Source of the DNA: Kutzneria sp. 744
Lineage (GTDB): Bacteria > Actinomycetota > Actinomycetes > Mycobacteriales > Pseudonocardiaceae
Assembly: GCF_000568255.1 (NCBI RefSeq)
Contig: NZ_KK037166.1
Location: 8,965,435 to 9,003,879 of the forward strand
DNA: 38,445 nt
Direction of reading: 5' to 3'
Part shown: positions 17,999 through 27,877 of the stretch, in pieces
Numbering within the stretch: position 1 is the stretch's first letter
Layout: each line of letters begins with the position of its first letter
Notes under the pieces: model-generated
The model's database searches: none
Told to the model about the DNA's origin: nothing
Seen by the model: only the letters and a program-made list of their open reading frames with translations
Program-made: the position numbers and the translations under genes

Positions 17999-19448
17999 CA
18001 AGGTGGCGGCCGCGGTGGCGAACCCGCTGGCCACGGCCGAGTTCGACCCGCATGCCGAGCTGACGGAGGTGCTGGCCGGCATCGGCATGAGCCCGTCCGA
18101 CACCGGCGGCGAGATCACCTTCGTCGGCGCGGACCCCGTGGTGCCGAGCACGCTGCGCCTCGGCGGCGCGGCCGGCATCGCCCTGGTCGCCAAGTCGGCG
18201 GCGATGGCCAAGCTGTGGCGGCTGCGCGGCGGCGAGGGCCAGGACATCTCCGTCGACCTGCGGGTCACCCCGCACCGGCTGTGCCCGTTCTACGACCGCA
18301 AGTGGGAGAAGCTCAACGGCCACGTGCCGGTGTCGGCGGCCAATCCCACCAACGCCTTCGGCTTCGCCTTCTACCGCACCGCCGACGACCGCTGGGTGAT
18401 GCCGCTCAACCCGTACCCGAAGATCAAGGTCGCCGCCCAGAAGCTGCTGGACGTGCCGGACGACGCCGAGCGAGTGGCCCAGGCGGTGTCCAAATGGGAC
18501 GCCCGTGACCTGGAGGCCGCGGCCGTCGAGGCCGGTGTGGTGCTGCCGATGTTGCGCTCCACCGAGGAGTTCCTGGCCGAGCGGACCGGCATCGAGGACC
18601 TGCCGCTGATCGAGATCACCAAGATCGGGGACTCCGACCCCGAGCCGCTGCCGGGCGGCGTGGAGTTGCCGCTGTCCGGTGTCAAGGCACTCGGCATGGG
18701 GCACGTGATCGCCGGCGCCGGGGCCGGCCGGGCGCTCGCGCTGCACGGGGCCGATGTGCTGAACCTGTGGCGGGTCAACGAGTTGGAGCACGATGTCACG
18801 TACATCACGGCCAACGTCGGTGTGCGCTCGGCGACGGTCGACCCCGCCGCGGACCGGGAGTTGGTCACTGGCCTGCTGGCCGGCGCGGACGTGTTCTATG
18901 CCAACCGCCGCCCCGGCTACCTGGCTCAAATCGGTGTCTCGCCCGAGCAGGCGGCGCAGGTCCGGCCGGGGATCGTGCACGTCACGGCCTCGCTCAACGG
19001 CGAACGCGGGCCGTGGGCCGGCCGGGTCGGCTTCGACCAGACCGCCGGCAGCCTGGTCGGCATGATGAACCTGGAAGGCAGCGACGAAGGCCCCAAGCTG
19101 CCGCCGATCCTCGTGGTCAACGACTACATCGTGTCCTGGCTGATGGCCACCGGCGCGGCCGAGGCGCTGGCCCGCCGGGCCGTCGAGGGCGGCAGCTACC
19201 GCGTGCACGTGTCGCTGACCCGGGCCGCGCTGTGGATTCTCAGCATGGGCGTGTTCGACCGGGCCTACGCCGCCGAGACGGCGGGAGGCGTTGAGCAGCA
19301 TCGGTATCTGGACCCGGAGACGTTCACTGTGGACACTCCGCTCGGCGCGTACCAGGGCGTGACCGAGCAGGTCCGCATGTCGCGGACGCCCGGGCGCTAC
19401 GCGGTGCCGCTGGTGCCGCGCGGCGCGTCCCGGCCGGTGTGGCTCTGA
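17985..19448 (+). CDS. Family III CoA-transferase (CaiB/BaiF type)
   Basis: Cytoplasmic CoA-transferase of 487 residues, somewhat longer than the usual 400 or so. Family features are LRLGGAAGIALVAKSAAMAKLWRLRGGEGQDISVDL near the N-terminus, RRPGYLAQIGVSPEQ, and GERGPWAGRVGFDQTAGSLVGMM in the middle. Start ATG 17985 lies inside the end of the kinase gene, behind a GAGGAG Shine-Dalgarno. As the last gene of the operon it may activate an organic acid released by the preceding enzymes to its CoA ester. A perfect 9-bp hairpin follows 30 nt after the stop. Confidence 0.82.
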   Translation: MSLTDKVAAAVANPLATAEFDPHAELTEVLAGIGMSPSDTGGEITFVGADPVVPSTLRLGGAAGIALVAKSAAMAKLWRLRGGEGQDISVDLRVTPHRLCPFYDRKWEKLNGHVPVSAANPTNAFGFAFYRTADDRWVMPLNPYPKIKVAAQKLLDVPDDAERVAQAVSKWDARDLEAAAVEAGVVLPMLRSTEEFLAERTGIEDLPLIEITKIGDSDPEPLPGGVELPLSGVKALGMGHVIAGAGAGRALALHGADVLNLWRVNELEHDVTYITANVGVRSATVDPAADRELVTGLLAGADVFYANRRPGYLAQIGVSPEQAAQVRPGIVHVTASLNGERGPWAGRVGFDQTAGSLVGMMNLEGSDEGPKLPPILVVNDYIVSWLMATGAAEALARRAVEGGSYRVHVSLTRAALWILSMGVFDRAYAAETAGGVEQHRYLDPETFTVDTPLGAYQGVTEQVRMSRTPGRYAVPLVPRGASRPVWL

Positions 19449-19478
19449 CCGAACAGGTGAGTTCCGACATGTCGGGCG

Positions 19479-19499
19479 GGCATCGGCTCGGCCGATGCC
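19479..19499 (+). terminator. Hairpin after the six-gene operon
   Basis: Perfect 9-bp arms GGCATCGGC/GCCGATGCC with a TCG loop, 30 nt after the CoA-transferase stop. There is no U-run, as is usual for putative terminators in high-GC actinomycetes. It directly precedes the aldehyde dehydrogenase promoter. Confidence 0.5.
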
Positions 19500-19510
19500 G
19501 TCATCCGAGC

Positions 19511-19516
19511 TAGGCT
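19511..19516 (+). promoter_or_regulatory. -10 element (TAGGCT) of a leaderless gene
   Basis: TAGGCT ends 6 nt before the aldehyde dehydrogenase ATG at 19523 and no Shine-Dalgarno is present, so transcription probably begins at the start codon. Confidence 0.45.
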
Positions 19517-19522
19517 CGGCCC

Positions 19523-20839
19523 ATGACCGATGTCCTCCAGCAGATCCCGGCCGTCGTCGACCGACTGCGGGCCGCGTTCGGGTCCGGGCGCACCAAGCCG
19601 CTGTCGTGGCGGCGCGAGCAGCTGGCCGCGCTGCGGGCGATGCTGACCGAGCAGGAGGACGCGTTCGCCGAGGCGCTGTTCGCCGACCTGGCCAAGAACG
19701 CCGCCGAGGCCAAGCGCACCGAGATCCACTTCGTGGTCCGCGAGATCGACCACACGCTGGAGAACCTGGACGCCTGGCTGGCGCCGGAGGACGCCGAGCT
19801 GCCCGAGCGCCTGCTGCCCGGGCGCGGCACGGTCGTGCGCGAGCCGCTGGGTGTGGTGCTGGTCATCGGCCCGTGGAACTACCCGCTGCAACTCGTGCTG
19901 GCCCCGCTGGTCGGCGCGCTGGCCGCCGGCAACGCCGGCGTGCTCAAGCCGAGCGAGCTCGCGCCGGCCACCACCGCGGCCATTGCCCGGTTCGTGCCGC
20001 AGTACCTCGACCAGGAGGCCGTCGCCGTCGTCGAGGGCGCGATCCCGGAGACCACCGCGCTGCTGGAGCAGCAGTTCGACTACATCTTCTACACCGGCAA
20101 CGGTGTCGTCGGCCGCATCGTGATGACCGCCGCGGCCAAGCACCTCACGCCGGTCGCGCTGGAGCTCGGCGGCAAGAGCCCGGTCGTCGTGGACGCCGAG
20201 GTCGACCCGGTGGTCACCGCGCAGCGGCTGGTCGAGGCCAAGTTCCTCAACGCCGGCCAGACCTGCGTGGCCCCGGACTACGTGCTGGCCATCGGCGACG
20301 CCGGCGGCAAGCTGGAGGCCGCGCTGGCCGACGCCGTGCGGGCCAAGTTCGGCGACGACCCCTCGGACAGCCCGGTCTACGGCCGGATCGTCAACCACCG
20401 CCACTTCGACCGGCTCAGCACCCTGTTGGCCAGCGGCCGGGTGGTGGTCGGCGGTCAGACCGACCGCGAGCACAAGTACATCGCGCCGACCGTGCTGGCC
20501 GACGTGTCGCCGGAGTCGCCGGTGATGGGCGAGGAGATCTTCGGCCCCATCCTGCCGATCATCTCCGTGCCCTCGCTGGACGCCGCGATCGAGTTCATCA
20601 CCGCGCGGGACAAGCCCTTGGCCCTCTACGCCTTCACCGAGTCCGAGCCCACAAAGGACCGCATCCTCGCCGAAACCTCTTCCGGCGCGGTCGGTTTCGG
20701 GCTGCCGGTGGTGCACCTCGGCGTGCCGAGCCTGCCGTTCGGCGGGGTGGGGGAGAGCGGCATGGGCCGGTACCACGGCAAGTACTCCATCGACACCTTC
20801 AGCCACCTCAAGGCCGTGCTGGACAAACCGCTTGCGTGA
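19523..20839 (+). CDS. NAD(P)-dependent aldehyde dehydrogenase
   Basis: Cytoplasmic aldehyde dehydrogenase of 438 residues, similar in size and layout to the class 3 (ALDH3-like) group. Visible are the Rossmann approach VIGPWNYPLQLVLAPLVGALAAGN, the catalytic-base Glu in LELGGKSP (about residue 215), the nucleophile in NAGQTCVAPDY (about 250), and EEIFGPILPI plus FGGVGESGMGRYHGKYS near the C-terminus. It oxidises an aldehyde to the acid; long- or medium-chain and aromatic aldehydes are common substrates in this group. It is separated by a hairpin from the six-gene operon and has its own leaderless-type promoter. The methyltransferase gene follows after 17 nt. Confidence 0.88.
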   Translation: MTDVLQQIPAVVDRLRAAFGSGRTKPLSWRREQLAALRAMLTEQEDAFAEALFADLAKNAAEAKRTEIHFVVREIDHTLENLDAWLAPEDAELPERLLPGRGTVVREPLGVVLVIGPWNYPLQLVLAPLVGALAAGNAGVLKPSELAPATTAAIARFVPQYLDQEAVAVVEGAIPETTALLEQQFDYIFYTGNGVVGRIVMTAAAKHLTPVALELGGKSPVVVDAEVDPVVTAQRLVEAKFLNAGQTCVAPDYVLAIGDAGGKLEAALADAVRAKFGDDPSDSPVYGRIVNHRHFDRLSTLLASGRVVVGGQTDREHKYIAPTVLADVSPESPVMGEEIFGPILPIISVPSLDAAIEFITARDKPLALYAFTESEPTKDRILAETSSGAVGFGLPVVHLGVPSLPFGGVGESGMGRYHGKYSIDTFSHLKAVLDKPLA

Positions 20840-20844
20840 GCCGA

Positions 20845-20850
20845 TAGCTT
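20845..20850 (+). promoter_or_regulatory. -10 element (TAGCTT) of a leaderless gene
   Basis: TAGCTT ends 6 nt before the GTG start at 20857; there is no Shine-Dalgarno. The arrangement matches that of the aldehyde dehydrogenase gene just upstream. Confidence 0.4.
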
Positions 20851-20856
20851 CGGGAC

Positions 20857-21555
20857 GTGCCCGAGGCTGCCGAGCTCTACAACGCGATGAACCCGTGGTC
20901 CGGCCGTAGCGACGACCGGTTCTATCTCGACCTCGTGCTCGGCGCCGACGCCGTGCTCGATGTCGGCTGCGGGACGGGAACGTTGCTGTCCAAGGCCCGC
21001 GAGGCCGGGCACACCGGGCGGCTGGTCGGCTTCGATCCCGACGCCGACATGCTCGCGCAGGCCCCCGGTGGTCTCGACCTGTCACTGGGGGACATGTCGA
21101 CTCTGCGCTGGGACGGCGAGTTCGATCTCGCCGTGATGACCGGGCACGCTTTCCAGTGCCTGCTCACGGATTCCGACGTGCTGACCACCCTGCGCGGCGT
21201 GCGCGACGCCCTGAAACCCGGTGGCCGCTTCGTTTTCGAGACCCGCAACCCGGTGGCCCGGGAATGGGAGCAGTGGCCGAAGGGCGGCTTCGAGTTCCCG
21301 TGGGAGGGCGAGCAGGTCCGCGTGTTCTACGAGGTGCGGCCGATCGTCGGCGACGTCGTGGACGTGGTGGAGAACATCGTCGCCGACGGCTGGCGGCGGG
21401 CCGACGCGGGGCAACTGCGGTTCCTGTCGGCCGAACGCCTGGCCGAGTTGGTCGCCGAATCCGGGCTCTTACTGGAGGAGCAGTACGGCACCTGGGACCG
21501 TGATCCGTTCACACCCGACAGCGCCGAGATCATCTCCGTGCTGCGTCGCGCCTGA
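20857..21555 (+). CDS. Class I SAM-dependent methyltransferase
   Basis: Rossmann-fold methyltransferase of 232 residues. Motif I VLDVGCGTGTLL (about residues 33-44) binds SAM, the acidic residue ending the second strand is in VGFDPD, and FDLAVMTGHAFQCL and LKPGGRFVFETRNP are motifs II and III. The target molecule is unknown. Start GTG 20857 keeps EAAELYNAMNPW, a usual beginning for this group. It is transcribed from its own leaderless-type promoter or with the aldehyde dehydrogenase gene, and ends 1 nt before the convergent SDR gene. Confidence 0.85.
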   Translation: MPEAAELYNAMNPWSGRSDDRFYLDLVLGADAVLDVGCGTGTLLSKAREAGHTGRLVGFDPDADMLAQAPGGLDLSLGDMSTLRWDGEFDLAVMTGHAFQCLLTDSDVLTTLRGVRDALKPGGRFVFETRNPVAREWEQWPKGGFEFPWEGEQVRVFYEVRPIVGDVVDVVENIVADGWRRADAGQLRFLSAERLAELVAESGLLLEEQYGTWDRDPFTPDSAEIISVLRRA

Positions 21556-21556
21556 C

Positions 21557-22459
21557 TCAGCCGATCATGTCCGACGAAAGCTGCCACAGCCGGGCCGCGT
21601 GCTCCGGGTCGACGGCGTAGTCGGCCACGCCGCGTCGAATCCCGGCCTGGTGCGGGCCCGCCTCGTTGCAGTCCTCGAAATACCGGCCCGTGACCCCCTC
21701 GACCAGCGGCGATGCCGCCAACAGGACCGAGGTCGCGGCGCCCTGCTCGATCGTCTTCCAGGAGACGTCCTTGCTGGTGGCGTCGAAGGAGGTCGGGCTG
21801 TTGCCGATGTCCCCGATGTGGCGGCTCAGGTTCGTGCTGGTGATGCGGCCCGGGTTGAGGGCGTTGACCGCGATGCGGTCCGGGGCCCAGCGCCGGGCGG
21901 CTTCGACCGCGTAGAGGATGTTGGCCGTCTTGGACTGAGAGTAGGCGGCCCACGGGTCGTACGGGTGGCGCTCGAAGTTCACGTCGTCCCACTGCACATC
22001 GCCGTTGATGTGGCCCACCGAGCTCACCGAGACCACCCGCGCGCCGGGCGTCAGGTTGCCGTGCAGGCCCGTGGCCAGGGCGAAGTGGCCGAGGTGGTTC
22101 GTCGCGAACTGCATCTCCCAGCCCTGCTTCGTGCGTTGCAGCGGCGTCGCCATGACGCCCGCGTTCAGCACGAGGATGTCCAGCGGGCCTTCCCAGGCCT
22201 TCACGAAGCCCCGGGCCGACCCTTGATCGGCCAGGTCGAGGTACGCCGCCCGGGCCCCGATCTCCTGGGCCACCCGCGTGCCGGCGTCCAGGTCGCGGAC
22301 CCCGATCGTCACCTCCGCCCCCGCCTTCGCCAGCACCCGGGCCGTCTCCCGCCCGATACCCGACGCACCTCCCGTGACGACCGCTCGCCGCCCCGTCAGA
22401 TCCACCCCCACCAGCACTTCCTCAGCCGTGCTCTGCGCCCCGAACGTCGTGGTCACCAT
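21557..22459 (-). CDS. Short-chain dehydrogenase/reductase (retinol-dehydrogenase-like)
   Basis: NAD(P)-dependent oxidoreductase of 300 residues. Cofactor motif TGGASGIG (about 29-36), NAG (LVLNAGVM, about 99), catalytic Ser in VVSVSSVGH, and YSQSK as the YxxxK pair are all in order. Layout and length resemble the retinol-dehydrogenase/WW-domain-oxidoreductase-like group; the substrate is unknown. The ATG at 22459 follows an AGGGGT Shine-Dalgarno. A large operator-like dyad begins 12 nt upstream, so the gene is probably tightly repressed, perhaps by a TetR-type regulator not in this window. Confidence 0.88.
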   Translation of the reverse strand: MVTTTFGAQSTAEEVLVGVDLTGRRAVVTGGASGIGRETARVLAKAGAEVTIGVRDLDAGTRVAQEIGARAAYLDLADQGSARGFVKAWEGPLDILVLNAGVMATPLQRTKQGWEMQFATNHLGHFALATGLHGNLTPGARVVSVSSVGHINGDVQWDDVNFERHPYDPWAAYSQSKTANILYAVEAARRWAPDRIAVNALNPGRITSTNLSRHIGDIGNSPTSFDATSKDVSWKTIEQGAATSVLLAASPLVEGVTGRYFEDCNEAGPHQAGIRRGVADYAVDPEHAARLWQLSSDMIG

Positions 22460-22471
22460 GTCAACCCCTAA

Positions 22472-22520
22472 GCGGAATAGGTTCCGGTTACTCCTCCACG
22501 GTAACCGGAACTGGTTCCGC
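22472..22520. promoter_or_regulatory. Large operator-like dyad before the SDR gene
   Basis: Arms of 20 nt (22472-22491 and 22501-22520) match at 17 of 20 positions around a 9-nt spacer. Each arm is itself a smaller dyad of the form GGAAnnnnTTCC; the right one is GGAACTGGTTCC. Two tandem sites 12 nt before the ATG suit a repressor such as TetR that binds as a pair of dimers. The next 109 nt to 22629 show nothing else. Confidence 0.55.
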
Positions 22521-22629
22521 TATCAAGTCGGGGGTCAAGCGCTGAGGGCCCGCCACCTGCCCGAGAGCGGGACTCGTGGGTCTGCCCGAAACCGTGTTTC
22601 GGTGTGCCGGAGAGCGTGACTCGCGGGGG

Positions 22630-23600
22630 TTACTGGGACTCGCGGAAGGCGCGGAGGATCTGGTCGGCGGCGAGGGTGGCGGTGAGCTCGCCGTCGCGGA
22701 CCTGACGTTCGAGATCGGGCGTGATGGCCCGCACGGCGTCGCTGCCGTGCAGGGAGGCCAGGAGCTGGTCGTGGACCATGGACCAGGTCCAGTCGACCTG
22801 CTGCTGCCGCCGACGCAGGGCGAGCTGGCCGTCACTGTCCAAACGGGACCGGAGCTCGCGGACGGTGTCCCACACGACGTCGAGGCCGTCGCCGGTCAGA
22901 CCGCTACAGGTCAGGACCTTGGGGGCGGCGGGCCCGCGCAGCAGGCGCATGGCGCCGGTGAGCTCGCGGGCGGCCTTGCGGGCGTCGGGCTCGTGGGGGC
23001 CGTCGGCCTTGTTGACGGCGACGACGTCGGCCAGCTCCAGCACGCCCTTTTTGATGCCCTGCAACTGATCCCCGGTGCGGGCCAGGGCGAGCAGCAGGAA
23101 GCAGTCGACCATGTTGGCCACGGCGATCTCGGACTGCCCGACGCCGACGGTCTCCACCAGCACGACGTCGTAGCCGGCCGCCTCGACCAGGACGATGGAC
23201 TCCCGGGTGGCCCGGGCCACCCCGCCCAGCGTCCCCGAGGTGGGGGAGGGGCGGACGAAAGCGTTGTCGTCCACGGCAAGGCGGGCCATGCGGGTCTTGT
23301 CGCCGAGGATTGCCGCCGGTGCGGCTGGACGACGGGTCGACGGCCAGCACGGCGACGCGGTGGCCGGCGGCGGTGAGCGAAGTGCCCAGCGCCTCGATGA
23401 ACGTGGACTTGCCGGCCCCGGGCACGCCGGTGATGCCGACCCGGTGCGCGCCACCGGCATGGGGCAGCAGCTCCACGAGAAGCTGCTGCGCCAGCTCGCG
23501 GTGCGCGGGCTTGGTCGACTCCACCAGCGTGATGGCCCGGGCCAGCGTGGTCCGGGACCCGTCGAGCACGCCTTTCGCGTACTCGCGGACGTCGATGGGC

Positions 23601-23611
<11 letters not shown>
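22630..23611 (-). pseudogene. meaB: MeaB/ArgK-type GTPase of methylmalonyl-CoA mutase, frameshifted
   Basis: G3E-family GTPase that protects and reloads the B12 cofactor of methylmalonyl-CoA mutase. The N-terminal part is open from the ATG at 23611 ([16 protein letters not shown]; Walker [23 protein letters not shown]), then the frame changes near 23309-23313. The rest ([38 protein letters not shown], to RAFRESQ) continues in another frame to 22630. The total of 982 nt is one base over a multiple of three; two lost bases in the codon normally giving GGSILGDKT would explain it. The flanking protein sequence is otherwise well conserved, so this is either a very fresh mutation or a sequence error. 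The start overlaps the mutB end by 11 nt. Confidence 0.8.
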
Positions 23612-25783
<2,172 letters not shown>

Positions 25784-25787
<4 letters not shown>

Positions 25788-27761
25788 CGCTGAGCCTCCA
25801 ACTGGCTGCCAGAAAGAAATCGATACGTCGTGTGCAGCACGGAAAGCGCGTCACAGCCGGCGAAGACGAACGCGTCGGCCCCGGTGTCGGCCCACTTCTC
25901 GGGGCTGCCGGCCAGGAACACGTGCGTCGCGCCGGCGGCCTTCAACGCGGCGACCGTCGCGGCGGCCTGCTCCGCGTACAGCTTGTCGGACGAGCAGACG
26001 CAGGCGACGCCGCCGGGAAAGTCCTCGACCGTTCCGGCGGGAGTCTCGATGCCGCCGGCGTTGAACAGGTTGGCCGCGAAGCTCGACCGTCCGGTGTGGA
26101 CGGCCACGGGGCCGAGCGTGGCCAGGAAGACCCGGGGCCGGGCCCCGGTTTCCGCCAGCTGAGCGTCGGAGCGGTCCCGCAGCTCCTCGAACGCCTGCGC
26201 GTAGCGGACCCGAGGTAGCCCGCCGGCCTGGGCAGTCGGCAACGGCTTGCGCCGCACCGGCTTCTCGGCCAGGTTCGGGAACTCCGAGACGCCGGTCAGC
26301 GCGTCCTTGCGGTGCGCGATGTTCTCGCCCCGCTGCCGCCAGGTCGCCGCCAGTCGTTCCCGCACAAGGGGAAACGCCTCAACGGGCCCGCCGGCTCGCT
26401 CGATCTCCTGGAACCAGGCCCAGCCGGCCCGGGCCAGGTCGTCGGTCAGCCGCTCCACGTACCAGGAGCCGCCGGCCGGATCGATCACCTGCCCCAGGTG
26501 CGACTCCTCCAGCAGCAGCGCCTGCGTGTTCCGGGCGATACGCCGGGAGAACGGGTCCGGCAGGCCGATGGCGGCGTCGAACGTCTGCACGGTTACGGCA
26601 TCCGCGCCGCCGGTGCCGGCGGCGAAGCAGGCCAGGGTGGTGCGCAGCATGTTCACCCACGGATCCCGCTGGGTCAGCATCGCCGACGACGTCACCGCGT
26701 GCTGCAACTGGGCCGACGGAGCGCCGCTGACCTCTGTGACCCGGGTCCACAGCCGACGGGCGGCGCGCAGCTTCGCGATGGTCATGAAATTTCCGAAAAG
26801 TATGGCCGCTGGGGGGAGTCGGAAAGTCATTACCAATGTTATTTCTTGAAACCCCTCTCTCCTCCGAACTTACAAGGGCGTGTCTCCGCTTAACAAAAAC
26901 CGTGCCATGGGCGCACACGATCTTAATGGCCGCCCCGCACTAACCGGTCACTAGTCCCCTATATGTACCTAGTCGCACCCTGAGACAGCCGAAATCCAAT
27001 AGTCACTGCTCACGGGTGTACCAGGGAGTGTGCCCCTACACGGGGTGGAGTGGCGAGCGAACCTCAATGGCGTGATGTGGTCTCGACCAATCTAGGGCCT
27101 TTGTTAAATAGCGTTATCGTAGGCCCAGCCATTCGGATCCCGCCTGGTATAGAAAGTGCCCGCACGAGCGTTGTTTCGGCGTGCCCACAGAACGTGACGC
27201 TAAGCAATAGTAGAATACATCCAGGCAGCCCAGTCGTCTTAGTGAGGAATGGGGCTTGAATCGTTTGTCCACCATTGTCCATAGGTGGGTCTCGCTGATT
27301 TTGCCTGAGCACACTTATATCGCCAAAGCTACCGTAAAACAGCAAAGACCCAGCACGACTCGCACGATACTTCACTGATATTTAGTTGTTCAATACCGTA
27401 TGCCCAACCTCGCTCTATAGGGTGCCGATATCAACTTAAGCCACGCGCCGGTAGAACCCCTGTAAATAGGCTGTTCTTGCCAGAAGGTCCTGCCGGGTGC
27501 CGCCCCGCACGTACGGGCGAGGCCCGGGAAGCCGCTCAGCGGCGCCGCGTCCTCGGCCGTGTACAGGGGCTGATGGTGATGCCGTCATAGGTGGTGGTGG
27601 CGAGCAGATCCTCGGGGGAATCGTGCTTGCTGACCCTCGCCGAGAACCCCCGACCTGCGCAGCACCGACTCCACCGACCGTCGCCATACTGCGCGGTCGA
27701 CCTGCGGAAACTCGGCGGCGAGCGGAAGCTCCGCCGGTCCGGTCTTGGACGGCGTCGTCAT
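25784..27761 (-). pseudogene. mutA: Methylmalonyl-CoA mutase small (beta) subunit, disrupted
   Basis: The 5' part (27761 to about 27495) encodes a recognisable MutA N-terminus: MTTPSKTGPAELPLAAEFPQ, then HDSPEDLLATTTYDGITISP, LYTAEDAAPLSGFPGLA and PYVRGG, but each piece is in a different frame. Single-base losses lie near 27634, 27570 and 27516, all at G/C runs. The 3' part (about 26795 to 25784) is open and normal from TIAKLRAARRLW to the end, about 332 residues, including the cobalamin-like domain without the cobalt His, as usual for MutA. The intervening 0.7 kb bears no resemblance to the missing 190 or so codons of barrel. A functional MutA cannot be made from this sequence as written. 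Confidence 0.85.
26795..27490. other. About 0.7 kb of foreign or scrambled sequence inside mutA
   Basis: The GC content drops to about half (65 of 120 bases in 27061-27180 by my count, against about 70% around it), stops occur in all frames, and CTAG, TATA and A/T runs appear that are nearly absent elsewhere. I see no ORF of more than about 100 codons, no terminal inverted repeats, no target-site duplication and no RNA gene. Its length is close to that of the mutA segment it replaces. Confidence 0.7.
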
Positions 27762-27779
27762 GCGGACCGATGGTAGGGG

Positions 27780-27799
27780 AAGCTACTAGTGCGTAGCTT
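27780..27799. promoter_or_regulatory. Operator-like dyad before mutA
   Basis: Perfect 7-bp arms AAGCTAC/GTAGCTT around TAGTGC, 19 nt upstream of the mutA ATG. TACCAT on the minus strand (27770-27775) lies 8 nt before the ATG and could be a -10 of a leaderless mutA transcript. The remaining gap to the GH13 gene (27800-27877) shows nothing certain. Confidence 0.4.
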
Positions 27800-27877
27800 G
27801 TGAGCTGGCTCGCTAAGGGGTCTTGCTCGGTAAAGATAGGGGGCGACGCCGGCGCGCCGCCCCCTGGCGCCGAGCCG

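Noticed and set aside
22521-22629. Gap between the SDR operator and the meaB end
   Set aside because: No ORF, repeat or hairpin worth reporting.
26795-27490. Insertion sequence or intron inside mutA
   Set aside because: No transposase or reverse-transcriptase ORF, no terminal inverted repeats, no target duplication and no group I or II intron core could be seen. Its length also fits replacement rather than insertion.
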